Origin: Aquimarina sp. BL5
GTDB taxonomy: Bacteria > Bacteroidota > Bacteroidia > Flavobacteriales > Flavobacteriaceae
Length of the DNA: 64,000 nucleotides
Assembly: GCF_003443675.1 (NCBI RefSeq)
Contig: NZ_CP031963.1
Location: 3,991,501 to 4,055,500, forward strand
Reading direction: 5' to 3'
The notes beneath the pieces are model-generated. The model was not told where the DNA came from, did not search any database, and saw only the letters and a list, made by a program, of their open reading frames with translations. The position numbers and the translations under genes were made by a program. Positions 7,608-16,183 of the stretch are shown here, one piece after another (position 1 is the stretch's first letter; each line of letters opens with the position of its first letter).

Positions 7608-8855
7608 TTAAAACCGTCGATCAGGGTGATACACCTCTAAATTTAAGGATGGTTTTTTATCCGAAATTAGTTCCGAAACTAATTTACCGGTAGCTGGTCC
7701 CATACTCCAACCCATCATTGCATGTCCAGTAGCAATGGTTAGGTTTTTGCATTTACTAGATTTACCAATGTAAGCCATGCCGTCTGGAGAGACTGGTCGT
7801 AAACCACAGGCAGCATCATTCTTTTCGTCATAAGTGAGAATAATATCTGGATAGTATCTATGAGCGGCATTGGCAATGGCCTCGACTCTCACTTTATTAA
7901 TATCATGATTGATTCCGGCAATTTCCATGGTTCCTGCGAAACGAGTAAATCCTTGCATGGGTGTAACTGCTACCTTAGCTTCTGCAAGAATCGTAGGCAT
8001 AGTAATTCCTAAATCTCTTTTAGAATTTATTCGATATCCTTTTCCTGCTTCAAGCAATAATTTGATTCCGAGTTTTTTACTCAATAATTTAGACCAAGAA
8101 CCTGCAGCTAGTATATATTCATCAGCGGTATATGTATTAGAAGTACTTGTTATCGAAACGATTTTATTATTTCTTACATCAATATCATTGATCTTTTCAT
8201 TTTTTCGAAATGTAACGCCAGCAATTTCTAGATAAGCTTTCATTTCTTTCATAAATAGATGTGGAGTGGTGTGTCCATCACATTCATACAATACCGCACC
8301 TTTAGCATGTAGTTGTATGTTAGGTTCTAGTTGTTTTAATTCAGGAAAAGAAAGATTCTTAACCGGTAAGCCTTCTTCTTGGGCTATTTTTCCTATGAGA
8401 ATTTCCTCCTCCAGCAGTTTATCTGATTGACAAAGCATTAATAATCCTTTTCGTTCTAAATGAAAGTTAAAATCCTCTTGTTCCTTAATTTCAGAATATA
8501 AATCTCTGCTTAATAGATTTATATCTTTAATGACAGAAATACTACGAACTACGTTTTCTGAAGAACAAGATTTATTGAAAGCCCAAGCCCATTGTAAGAA
8601 ATCAGATGTTAAGCGAGGTTTTATAAATAGTGGACTAGCAGGATTGAACATCCATTTTAATCCTTTTTTCATGACTCCCGGAGCTGCTAAAGGAATAATA
8701 TGACTGGGAGTCAGATATCCGGCGTTTACATAAGAGGCACCATAATCCATAGAGGACTGATCTATAACGGTTATGTTATGACCTTCTTTATGCAAATAGT
8801 ATGCGGAACAAAGTCCAATTATTCCACCTCCGATGATAATTACTTTTTTACTCAT
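7608..8855 (-). CDS. FAD-dependent D-amino-acid (D-hydroxyproline) dehydrogenase
   Basis: The 415-residue protein is a DadA-like flavoprotein of the glycine-oxidase fold. It has the N-terminal dinucleotide-binding motif VIIIGGGIIGLCSAYYL and a conserved C-terminal GLRPVSPDGMAYIG with ATGHAMMGWSMGPATG. DadA-type enzymes oxidise D-amino acids to imino acids; beside a 4-hydroxyproline epimerase and a DapA-type deaminase the substrate is very likely cis-4-hydroxy-D-proline. The ATG at 8855 is chosen over an in-frame GTG at 8867, which lies inside a repeated palindrome. It is the last gene of the operon, separated from the epimerase by a 99-base gap filled by that palindrome. Confidence 0.88.
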   Translation of the reverse strand: MSKKVIIIGGGIIGLCSAYYLHKEGHNITVIDQSSMDYGASYVNAGYLTPSHIIPLAAPGVMKKGLKWMFNPASPLFIKPRLTSDFLQWAWAFNKSCSSENVVRSISVIKDINLLSRDLYSEIKEQEDFNFHLERKGLLMLCQSDKLLEEEILIGKIAQEEGLPVKNLSFPELKQLEPNIQLHAKGAVLYECDGHTTPHLFMKEMKAYLEIAGVTFRKNEKINDIDVRNNKIVSITSTSNTYTADEYILAAGSWSKLLSKKLGIKLLLEAGKGYRINSKRDLGITMPTILAEAKVAVTPMQGFTRFAGTMEIAGINHDINKVRVEAIANAAHRYYPDIILTYDEKNDAACGLRPVSPDGMAYIGKSSKCKNLTIATGHAMMGWSMGPATGKLVSELISDKKPSLNLEVYHPDRRF

Positions 8856-8866
8856 AGTTGCAAACA

Positions 8867-8950
8867 CTTCGACAAGCTCAGTGTGACATATTGTTTTTTA
8901 TTTCTATTTCATAAATTATTAGTTATTCTGTCAGTCTGAGCTTGTCGAAG
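8867..8950. repeat. Large inverted repeat (CTTCGACAAGCTCAG type) inside the hydroxyproline operon
   Basis: Arms of 22 bases at 8867-8888 and 8929-8950 are complementary at 20 of 22 positions around a 40-base AT-rich loop. They fill the gap between the epimerase stop and the dehydrogenase start. The arm sequence CTTCGACAAGCTCAG is one I recall as an abundant interspersed repeat in Flavobacteriia and relatives. The transcript could fold into a long hairpin that affects mRNA stability or attenuates the last gene; that is inference. Confidence 0.85.
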
Positions 8951-8954
8951 ACTT

Positions 8955-9965
8955 TTATATAACCTGAAATCCGTGTGCATAGGGATCATCTTGATCATCA
9001 ATAATGATTGTATTATATCCGTATATTTTTGCCCATCCTTGTATACTAGGAATGATAGCTTTTTGATCAGCAAGCTCAGTCTCTTCTTCAATTCTTCCTA
9101 TAAATTTAGAACCAATAAAACTTTCATGAATAAATTCTTCTCCTTTTTTTAATTTTCCTTTAGCGTATAATTGCGCCATCCTTGCAGAGGTTCCTGTACC
9201 GCAGGGAGAACGATCTATAGCTTTATCTCCATAAAAAACTGCATTTCTTCCGGATGAACTAGGATCGATCGGATCTCCTGTCCAGAGGATATGACTAACA
9301 TCTCTGATGGTTTCATTTTCTGGATGAATGAAATAATCAGGATATTTTTCATTAATTCGATCTCGAATAACCTGAGAATATTGTATCAATTTAGAAGCAG
9401 TGAAATTCCGTAGTCCTCTAAAGTTTTTCTGGGTATCAACTATAGCATAATAATTACCGCCGTAAGCAACGTCAAAGGTTATTTTACCAAGTTCAGGACA
9501 ATCAATCGTCAATGCTTCTGCCGCCAGGTAAGATTTTACATTTTTTAGTTTTACCCAATCCACTTTTTTTCCTGATTGTTGATATTCAATTTCAACTAAT
9601 CCTGCAGGAGCTTCCATGCGTATTTCTCCGGGAACTTTAGGTTGGATTAAATCTTCTTCTATTGCAATAGTAATAGTTCCTATGGTTCCATGTCCACACA
9701 TAGGTAAACAACCTGATGTTTCTATAAAAAGAATAGCAAAATCATTTACGGGATCCTGTGGTTCGAATAAAAAGCTACCGCTCATCATATCATGACCGCG
9801 AGGTTCAAACATCAATCCCGTTCTAATCCAATCGTATTCTTTTAAGAAATGCTGTCGTTTTTCGCTCATAGAATTACCTTGGAGATTGGGATGTCCTGTT
9901 GTAACAACTCGTACAGGATTTCCGCAGGTATGGGCATCGATACATTTATAAGTTGTTTTGGACAT
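8955..9965 (-). CDS. 4-hydroxyproline 2-epimerase (proline racemase family)
   Basis: The 336-residue protein belongs to the proline racemase family. Both catalytic cysteines are present: Cys90 in MCGHGTIG and Cys255 in DRSPCGTGTSARM. That pattern fits the two-base mechanism of 4-hydroxyproline epimerases, whereas trans-3-hydroxyproline dehydratases have Thr at the second position. It converts trans-4-hydroxy-L-proline to cis-4-hydroxy-D-proline, the first step of the pathway. Only 5 bases separate it from the upstream aldehyde dehydrogenase gene. Substrate choice over proline is inferred from the operon. Confidence 0.93.
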   Translation of the reverse strand: MSKTTYKCIDAHTCGNPVRVVTTGHPNLQGNSMSEKRQHFLKEYDWIRTGLMFEPRGHDMMSGSFLFEPQDPVNDFAILFIETSGCLPMCGHGTIGTITIAIEEDLIQPKVPGEIRMEAPAGLVEIEYQQSGKKVDWVKLKNVKSYLAAEALTIDCPELGKITFDVAYGGNYYAIVDTQKNFRGLRNFTASKLIQYSQVIRDRINEKYPDYFIHPENETIRDVSHILWTGDPIDPSSSGRNAVFYGDKAIDRSPCGTGTSARMAQLYAKGKLKKGEEFIHESFIGSKFIGRIEEETELADQKAIIPSIQGWAKIYGYNTIIIDDQDDPYAHGFQVI

Positions 9966-9970
9966 GGCTC

Positions 9971-11554
9971 CTAGATCTTATCATGAGTTTGTTTTCCGTT
10001 TACTAAACGAGATATTCCTAAGGGGTTTTCATTTTTAAGTTCATCGGGTAATAGTGCTTTCGGCCAACTTTGATAGCTGAATGGTCTTACCCAGCGTTTT
10101 ATAGAATGAATCCCAACTGCCGTAAATCTACTATCCGTTGATGCTGGATACGGACCTCCATGAAGCATAGCAGGGCAAACTTCTACACCCGTAGGAACAC
10201 CATTGAAAATGATTCTTCCCACACGGTTTTGGAGTGCTTCTATTACCGAAGTATATATGGCAACTTCATCATTTTCTGCCAATATCGTTCCTGTTAGTTG
10301 ACCTTCCAGATTATTGATAATAGTTTCTAATTCATTTACATTTGCACATTGTACTACCATAGAAAAGGGTCCAAATACTTCTTGATGTAACGTAGTATTT
10401 TCTAAAAAAGTTTTTCCTTCTACAGTGGTTACTGTTTGTCTTGCGTGATTGGACGCTACATCATTTTGATAGTGGGCGGTAACGATTAATCCACTTTGCT
10501 GTAATGCATTAGATCTATTTTTTTCATAATTACCAATGATATTAGGATGTAACATACAAGATGGTTCAATTTTTATAATCTCATCAGAAAGGATATTGAT
10601 AAAATTATCAAGTGAATCGCCTTTTATTCCTAAAATGAGTCCTGGATTTGTACAAAATTGTCCAGTTCCGAGTGTGATAGACTGGGCATATGTTTTAGCA
10701 AGCGCTTCACCTTTTGATGCTGTTGCTTTTGGAAGTAGAATTACAGGATTAATACTTCCCATTTCTGCAAATACAGGAATAGGTTCTGGTCGCTGCGATG
10801 CTAAATCAAAAAGTGCTCTACCTCCTTTAATGCTTCCTGTAAATCCGACTGCTTTTACTTTGGGATGTTTTACCAATTGAACACCAACTTCTATTCCCGA
10901 GCTGTTAAGGTTAGAGAAAACACCGTTAGGCATTCCGGTTTTTTGTACAGCTTTGATAATAGCAGATGCAACTAATTCTCCGGTTCCGGCATGCATAGGA
11001 TGTGATTTTACAATCACCGGGCATCCAGCAGCTAATGCCGCAGCAGTATCTCCACCAGCTGTAGAATAAGCCAAAGGAAAATTACTAGCTCCAAAAACAA
11101 CAACTGGGCCTAATGGAACTAACATTTTGCGAATATCTTGCTTTGGGATTGGTGATCTATCTAAATCTGCAGTATCGATAGTAGCTTCTACCCAAGAACC
11201 GCGTGCTACTAATTCTGCAAACATTCTTAATTGCCCAATAGTTCTGCCACGTTCTCCTTTCGCTCTACCTTCTGGTAAGCCCGTCTCGGACACATAGGTT
11301 TCTATAAGGGATTGGTCTAATGCCAAAATTTCATCTGCAATCGAGTTAAGAAACTCAGCTTTTTTATTACCAGATACTTTCTTGAAGGATTCGAAAGCCT
11401 CTGAAGCAAGAGATACGGTTTTTTCTATTTCCTCTGGAGAGGCTTCAAAAAAAGTATGTTCGTTTTCTATATTTAACTTAGGGTTAAAAGTTGTATATGT
11501 TTTGAGCCCTTCAGAAGAAAGTTCATTTCCTATATAGTTTTTGCCAGTGATCAT
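9971..11554 (-). CDS. Alpha-ketoglutaric semialdehyde dehydrogenase (aldehyde dehydrogenase family)
   Basis: The 527-residue protein is an NAD(P)-dependent aldehyde dehydrogenase. It has the catalytic Asn158 (FGASNFP), the general base Glu264 (FAEMGSINPV) and the nucleophile Cys301 (GTGQFCTNPG). The FAEMGSINPV and GQFCTNPG signatures are those I associate with 2,5-dioxopentanoate dehydrogenases. In this operon it would oxidise alpha-ketoglutaric semialdehyde, the product of the deaminase, to 2-oxoglutarate for the TCA cycle. The ATG is preferred; the upstream gene ends 34 bases earlier. Confidence 0.9.
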   Translation of the reverse strand: MITGKNYIGNELSSEGLKTYTTFNPKLNIENEHTFFEASPEEIEKTVSLASEAFESFKKVSGNKKAEFLNSIADEILALDQSLIETYVSETGLPEGRAKGERGRTIGQLRMFAELVARGSWVEATIDTADLDRSPIPKQDIRKMLVPLGPVVVFGASNFPLAYSTAGGDTAAALAAGCPVIVKSHPMHAGTGELVASAIIKAVQKTGMPNGVFSNLNSSGIEVGVQLVKHPKVKAVGFTGSIKGGRALFDLASQRPEPIPVFAEMGSINPVILLPKATASKGEALAKTYAQSITLGTGQFCTNPGLILGIKGDSLDNFINILSDEIIKIEPSCMLHPNIIGNYEKNRSNALQQSGLIVTAHYQNDVASNHARQTVTTVEGKTFLENTTLHQEVFGPFSMVVQCANVNELETIINNLEGQLTGTILAENDEVAIYTSVIEALQNRVGRIIFNGVPTGVEVCPAMLHGGPYPASTDSRFTAVGIHSIKRWVRPFSYQSWPKALLPDELKNENPLGISRLVNGKQTHDKI

Positions 11555-11588
11555 GATTGATGATTTAGTGAGTTAGTTTTATGACGAT

Positions 11589-12509
11589 TTAATAAACTAA
11601 TGATTTATAATTTGGTAGTGTTGGTCTTGTCTTTATACCATGTTCAATAATCTCTAATACTTTTTTACGTTCTTCGCCAGCCAAAGGAAGTCTGGGGGCA
11701 CGCACATTTTCTGTACCTATACCAGTAGCAACTTCCGCCAATTTAATGTTTTGTACTAATTTAGGGTTTATATCTAATTCCAGCAATGGCAAAAACCAAC
11801 GATAGATAGCTATAGCTTCTTTAATTCTTCCTGCTTTTTGTAGTTCGTAAATAGCCACTGTTTCTTCTGGAAAAGCACAAACTAATCCAGCAACCCATCC
11901 GTCTGCACCCATCAATAGGCTTTCTAACGCTAAAGTGTCAACTCCGCTGAGAATTTTTAATCTATCTCCAAATCTATTTTTTAAACGGGTGATATTAGAA
12001 ATGTCTCTGGTAGATTCCTTTACCGCCTGGATATTATCAAGTTCAATAAGTTCATCGAACATATCCATGGTTACTTCAATTTTATAATCTACTGGATTAT
12101 TATAGATCATGATAGGTAAATTCGTGTTTTTAGCAACTTCTTTAAAATAAGTCACGGTTTCTCTATCTCCAGCTTTATAACGCATTGGTGGTAGCATCAT
12201 CAACCCATTTGCCCCATCTTCTTCGGCTTTATGAGCTGCTTTAATAGCGCCTTTTGTGCTTTGTTCTGCAATATTAATAACTACCGGAATTCTACTCTTC
12301 ACAATGTTTACCGTAGTTTTTACCAAGGTGCTTTTCTCGGCATTGTCCAGAGTACTGGCTTCCCCCAAAGTTCCTCCCAGGATGATACCGTGAACACCAG
12401 CATTTAGCTGTGCTTCGATATTAGTAGTAAACATTTCTAGATCCAAAGTGTCTTCATGTGTGAACTTTGTAGTAACAGCTGGCATTACGCCTTTCCAATC
12501 TATAACCAT
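11589..12509 (-). CDS. DapA-family 1-pyrroline-4-hydroxy-2-carboxylate deaminase
   Basis: The 306-residue protein is a class I aldolase of the DapA/N-acetylneuraminate lyase superfamily. It shows GGTLGEASTL (about 45-54), the active-site Tyr136 in IMIYNNPVDY and the Schiff-base Lys164 in AVKESTRD. Its place first in an operon with hydroxyproline epimerase, D-hydroxyproline dehydrogenase and ketoglutaric semialdehyde dehydrogenase indicates that it deaminates and dehydrates 1-pyrroline-4-hydroxy-2-carboxylate. A true lysine-pathway DapA is unlikely in this setting. It is transcribed away from the AraC-type gene at 12648. Confidence 0.87.
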   Translation of the reverse strand: MVIDWKGVMPAVTTKFTHEDTLDLEMFTTNIEAQLNAGVHGIILGGTLGEASTLDNAEKSTLVKTTVNIVKSRIPVVINIAEQSTKGAIKAAHKAEEDGANGLMMLPPMRYKAGDRETVTYFKEVAKNTNLPIMIYNNPVDYKIEVTMDMFDELIELDNIQAVKESTRDISNITRLKNRFGDRLKILSGVDTLALESLLMGADGWVAGLVCAFPEETVAIYELQKAGRIKEAIAIYRWFLPLLELDINPKLVQNIKLAEVATGIGTENVRAPRLPLAGEERKKVLEIIEHGIKTRPTLPNYKSLVY

Positions 12510-12551
12510 TCCTTATAATTTTGGTTCAAATATATTGTCAATTTAAATGTA

Positions 12552-12572
12552 AGGATATCCTGAAATTATCCT
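12552..12572. promoter_or_regulatory. Candidate AraC-type operator in the hydroxyproline divergent promoter
   Basis: The 138-base region between the divergent operon and regulator holds a perfect 10-base palindrome AGGATATCCT (12552-12561). The hexamer TATCCT occurs at 12556-12561 and 12567-12572, spaced 11 bases apart, about one helical turn. AraC-family proteins commonly bind direct repeats spaced by helical turns. The assignment rests on pattern and position only. Confidence 0.4.
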
Positions 12573-12647
12573 ATAATGATATTATATTACCTCTTATTGT
12601 GTTGATTTACTTATTTATGATTAATATTGAAGTATATATTGCTATAA

Positions 12648-13508
12648 ATGAAAGTTTTACCTTTTAAAATACCGAAATCTTCAACAGATACTTTAATCGT
12701 TCAAGAAGATAAGGAAATTGTCTTATATGATAAATTTCATCAACATGAGGAAATACAGATTTCTATTATTGTATCAGGAGAAGGTAGTGTAATTGTTGGT
12801 GATACGATTACTGATTATAAACCAGATGACATTTTGGTTTTTGGAAGTAATGTCCCTCATGTATTACAAAGTGCAGTGTCAGACCAGGAATCTTATATGA
12901 TTTCTCTTTTTTTTACGAAGGAATCTTTTGGGAATACATTTTTTGAACTCCCAGAGTTTGAAGATTTATCCAGTTTTTTTAGAAGTTCGGTATATGGAAT
13001 TAGAGTGCTTTCAAAAAAACAAAAATTAAAAAGACAATTCCTTAAAATTCTTAAGGCAGAGGAAAGACTAGATCGTTTTACGATTTTTCTGAAGATCTTA
13101 AAACTATTAAAAACAGCAAAGATTAAAACTATATCTTCATTTATTTCGAAAAGAGCGTATACAGATAATGAGGGGAAACGAATGGCTAGAGTTTTTCAGA
13201 CGGTGATGAATGAATTTAACCGAGATTTTTCGCTTAAGGAGGTAGCGGATCTTGCGCATATGACTCCAAATGCTTTTTGTCGTTATTTTAAACAACGTAC
13301 AAACAAAACGTTTTTTCAATTTTTGATTGAAGTTAGAATTGAGAATGTTTGCAGATTACTATCTAAAGAAGTGGAGATCACTATATCCGAAGCTTCCTAT
13401 AATAGCGGCTTTAAAAATTTATCTAACTTTAATAGAAAGTTTAAAGAAATAAAAGGTATTACTCCTTCTCATTATAAAAAGAGATTATACGATTCCCATT
13501 TTGTTTAG
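12648..13508 (+). CDS. AraC-family regulator of hydroxyproline catabolism
   Basis: The 286-residue protein has an N-terminal cupin-like sensing domain (FHQHEEIQISIIVSGEGSV ... DILVFGSNVPH, about 30-90) and a C-terminal AraC double helix-turn-helix (about 185-282, with LKEVADLAHMTPNAFCRYFK and NLSNFNRKFKEIKGITPSHY). It is divergent from the hydroxyproline operon, the usual arrangement for a pathway-specific activator that senses the substrate. Its 3' end overlaps the convergent MutS-like gene by 24 bases. Confidence 0.88.
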   Translation: MKVLPFKIPKSSTDTLIVQEDKEIVLYDKFHQHEEIQISIIVSGEGSVIVGDTITDYKPDDILVFGSNVPHVLQSAVSDQESYMISLFFTKESFGNTFFELPEFEDLSSFFRSSVYGIRVLSKKQKLKRQFLKILKAEERLDRFTIFLKILKLLKTAKIKTISSFISKRAYTDNEGKRMARVFQTVMNEFNRDFSLKEVADLAHMTPNAFCRYFKQRTNKTFFQFLIEVRIENVCRLLSKEVEITISEASYNSGFKNLSNFNRKFKEIKGITPSHYKKRLYDSHFV

Positions 13509-15254
13509 TAGAAAGGAAGCATTCATATTTTGACAAATACCATCTTTGAATTTATAATCAAAATATAGTTCATCATTCACAATCTGTGCATCAAAGAATC
13601 GATTTTTTACTTCATCCAGTTCTGATGCTATTTCGCATAAACTTAAATCATGAGTAGCTATAATTCCTGTTGCGTTGGCTTTGACCAGCTTCTCTACAAA
13701 CTTACGAGATCCCGCTGCTTTATCTTTACTGTTTGTACCTTTTAATATTTCATCTAAAATGATGAAATATTCATCTTTTTCTAATGCATCAACAATTTTT
13801 TTAAGTTGAGTTAATTCTGAAAAGAAGTAGGAAGCATCATCACTTAACGAATCTGATGTTCTCATACTAGTGATCAATTTGATGGGTCTATATATACAAG
13901 ATTTTGCACAAATCGGCAGACCGATATTAGACATTACGATCTGTAATGCTACAGTTCTTAGAAAAGTACTTTTTCCAGCCATATTAGCCCCTGTAATGAT
14001 AAAAAATTCTTCTTTGCCAATAGTGATATCGTTATCTATTCGTTTCTCGGCATTAAGCATAGGATGTCCTAATTCCTGAGCATTAAGAATTATGCTTTCT
14101 GTAGTTAGTTCTGGGTATACATAATTAGGGTTATTAAAAGAAAAATTACCTAAGGAGTTATACGAATCAAAAAAGGCGATAACTTCGAACCATTGATCGA
14201 CTTTATCGTGATGTGTAGCGATCCATTTTTCAATACGATAGCACTGAATGATATCCCAAAGAAATAAACCATTAGCTAAAACCCCAAACATCATATTATT
14301 TCGTTGATCTAAAGCATTGAGGATACCCGCAAACTGTTTCAATATTACTGACGCCTTTTCTTTTTCATTGATTACATCTTGTTGTTTTTCTTGAAGTAAA
14401 GTTGATTCGAAATTACTTTTCTCAATCTGATCTACTAATTTGTAATATTGTTCGAATGTATCTTTTACTTTATTAGATTTACTGTATAAGACGTTGATTT
14501 TTTTAAGTTGAGATCCCGTAATTCCTAAGCCGATAAAAAACCATAATAAGAGGATGTTGAATGTAATTATATTTAAAAATAATAATACAATCATTAGTAC
14601 AGAAATTCCAGATACAATTGCAGGAAGTATGCGCATTATTTTTGGTACAAAGGGAGTGTAATTCTGAAGCCATTGTCGGATAGTAGATACAGAAATAGAT
14701 ACATCTACTAGAGAGGCAACTGCACTGAATTCCTGGCGCCATTCCGGTAGTTTAGATAGGTTTTTAATAGCATCTTGTTTCCGTTCTATATTTTCAATAT
14801 TATTACTTTGTAGTATAGCGGCTAGTTTGTTTTTTCCGGCAGCTGTTGTTGTGCGATTGGTATATTGAAAGAAAGATCGATCTCCAAATAAATCAATATC
14901 ATGACTATAAGGATGCGAAGGGTTAACATATTTTATTCCACTAGATAGCTTATTATAATCACCCTCAAAAACATCAAGCTCCAGTTGGTTAAGGTCGATC
15001 AATTTCTGAAGCTTATTTTTTATATAAGACAGATCTGTGTGACGATTTACCATAATAATGAAGCCTGTTATACCTATTACGATACTACCTATAATGATTT
15101 GTGTATTAGGATACCCGAAATAGATACCTGCTATAATACCTAGAAAAACGAATAGTCGAATCGTACTGGAAACAGCAAGTTGTTTCTTTACTTTTTTTAA
15201 TGATATATTATGAAGATCAATTTGTGATCTATAAAATTGTTGCGGATTATTCAT
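13485..15254 (-). CDS. MutS-like membrane-anchored ATPase
   Basis: The 589-residue protein carries a C-terminal MutS ATPase domain with Walker A GANMAGKSTF (about 421-430), a Walker B region FIILDEILKGTNSKDK (about 495-510) and the MutS signature around TSDSLSDDASYFFSEL. It lacks the mismatch-recognition domains. Instead it has two pairs of hydrophobic segments (around residues 30-70 and 205-245), so it is probably membrane-bound. Such MutS relatives are common in Bacteroidota and their role is unclear. The ATG at 15254 is preferred; an upstream extension to 15356 would run through a repeated palindrome. It overlaps the 3' end of the AraC gene. Confidence 0.85.
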   Translation of the reverse strand: MNNPQQFYRSQIDLHNISLKKVKKQLAVSSTIRLFVFLGIIAGIYFGYPNTQIIIGSIVIGITGFIIMVNRHTDLSYIKNKLQKLIDLNQLELDVFEGDYNKLSSGIKYVNPSHPYSHDIDLFGDRSFFQYTNRTTTAAGKNKLAAILQSNNIENIERKQDAIKNLSKLPEWRQEFSAVASLVDVSISVSTIRQWLQNYTPFVPKIMRILPAIVSGISVLMIVLLFLNIITFNILLLWFFIGLGITGSQLKKINVLYSKSNKVKDTFEQYYKLVDQIEKSNFESTLLQEKQQDVINEKEKASVILKQFAGILNALDQRNNMMFGVLANGLFLWDIIQCYRIEKWIATHHDKVDQWFEVIAFFDSYNSLGNFSFNNPNYVYPELTTESIILNAQELGHPMLNAEKRIDNDITIGKEEFFIITGANMAGKSTFLRTVALQIVMSNIGLPICAKSCIYRPIKLITSMRTSDSLSDDASYFFSELTQLKKIVDALEKDEYFIILDEILKGTNSKDKAAGSRKFVEKLVKANATGIIATHDLSLCEIASELDEVKNRFFDAQIVNDELYFDYKFKDGICQNMNASFLLNKMGIV

Positions 15255-15296
15255 ATTATATATTCGAAAAGAGAGCGCAAAAAAATGTTTACCTAT

Positions 15297-15323
15297 GACA
15301 TCTCGAGCGGAGTCGAGAGATAG
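15297..15323. repeat. Short palindromic repeat (TCTCGA-GCGGAG-TCGAGA)
   Basis: A hairpin with 6-bp perfect arms TCTCGA and TCGAGA around GCGGAG lies between the YjbR-family gene and the MutS-like gene. I recall this type of sequence as frequent between genes in Flavobacteriaceae. Only one copy is in this window. Confidence 0.55.
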
Positions 15324-15398
15324 TTGTTTGGAGTTGTCAAAAACTTTTGACTCCACTTCATATGACTATGTTTTCTCTTTTATTCCTTCTTTTTTGAT

Positions 15399-15755
15399 TT
15401 ATAAATTCTCTAATTCTTGTTTTGCTTTTTTGGTTAAACCACTTACTACTAAATCATAAGAGTGATCAATCAATTCGCATAGCATGTTAGTAGCTAAATT
15501 GCCCGAAAAGTTAACAGTATTCCAATGTTTTTTACTCATGTGATATCCAGGCTCGATTTCTGGATGGAATTCTCTAAGCTCGATGGACTTATCTGGATCG
15601 CATTTTAGGTTTACACTAAAAGGAAGTCTATTCAAACCTGTTAACGCAAACATCTTTCCCATTACCTTAAAAACCAGTGTTGTTTCGTCAAAAGGAAATT
15701 CTTCGGTTACTCCTTTTTTTGATAAACAATAATCTCTAAAAGCTTCTATATTCAT
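15399..15755 (-). CDS. MmcQ/YjbR family protein
   Basis: The 118-residue protein matches the YjbR fold and length. It starts MNIEAFRDYCLSKKGVTEEFPF, has VFKVMGKMFAL in the middle, and ends with the typical GYHMSKKHWNTV and LIDHSYDLVVSGL segments. The family has a CyaY-like fold and is often labelled DNA-binding, but its role is not established. It is the last gene of the compact ruvC operon, 12 bases after the acetyltransferase. Confidence 0.9.
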   Translation of the reverse strand: MNIEAFRDYCLSKKGVTEEFPFDETTLVFKVMGKMFALTGLNRLPFSVNLKCDPDKSIELREFHPEIEPGYHMSKKHWNTVNFSGNLATNMLCELIDHSYDLVVSGLTKKAKQELENL

Positions 15756-15767
15756 TGTTATATATTA

Positions 15768-16178
15768 TTATCTATTGATTTTACCCTTACTCATAATCAT
15801 CTTTGGGTTTGGTAACACATCAAATCCAAATTGTTTATACAATCCATGGGCATCTGCCGTAGCTAGCATCCATCGATTAACTTTCTGCAATTCTGGATGT
15901 TCTATAATAGATTTTATTAATTTTTTCGAATATCCTTTTCCTCTGTGGTTTTCCGCAATGAAAACATCCATTAGATAACCAAATACAGTATAATCAGTGA
16001 GTACTCTGGCAAAACCAACCTGTTGCTCATCTAGATAAACGCCAAAATTAAGGCAATGTTCTATGCTTGTTCTTACTTCTTCTTTTGTTCTTCCTTTTGC
16101 CCAGTATGAATTGGTTAAAAATTGATGAATAAAGTCGATATCTAATTCCGATTTTTCTGTAGAAATAATAATGCTCAT
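15768..16178 (-). CDS. GNAT-family N-acetyltransferase
   Basis: The 136-residue protein shows the GNAT core: a strand with VGFARVLTDY, then YLMDVFIAENHRGKGYSKKLI, in which HRGKGYS is the acetyl-CoA pyrophosphate loop, then ATADAHGLYKQFGF. The substrate cannot be predicted. It sits 5 bases downstream of the DUF4230 gene and 12 bases upstream of the yjbR-like gene in the same operon. Confidence 0.9.
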   Translation of the reverse strand: MSIIISTEKSELDIDFIHQFLTNSYWAKGRTKEEVRTSIEHCLNFGVYLDEQQVGFARVLTDYTVFGYLMDVFIAENHRGKGYSKKLIKSIIEHPELQKVNRWMLATADAHGLYKQFGFDVLPNPKMIMSKGKINR

Positions 16179-16183
16179 TAGTT

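Noticed and set aside
8955-9965. trans-3-hydroxy-L-proline dehydratase
   Set aside because: That enzyme has Thr at the second active-site position, whereas here both cysteines (90 and 255) are present, as in 4-hydroxyproline epimerases.
10536-10880. 114-residue plus-strand frame inside the aldehyde dehydrogenase gene
   Set aside because: The minus-strand gene has all catalytic motifs; the plus-strand frame shows no family features or start signals.
13485-15356. Extended start of the MutS-like protein at 15356
   Set aside because: The extra 34 codons translate a repeated palindrome; the ATG at 15254 gives a normal start.
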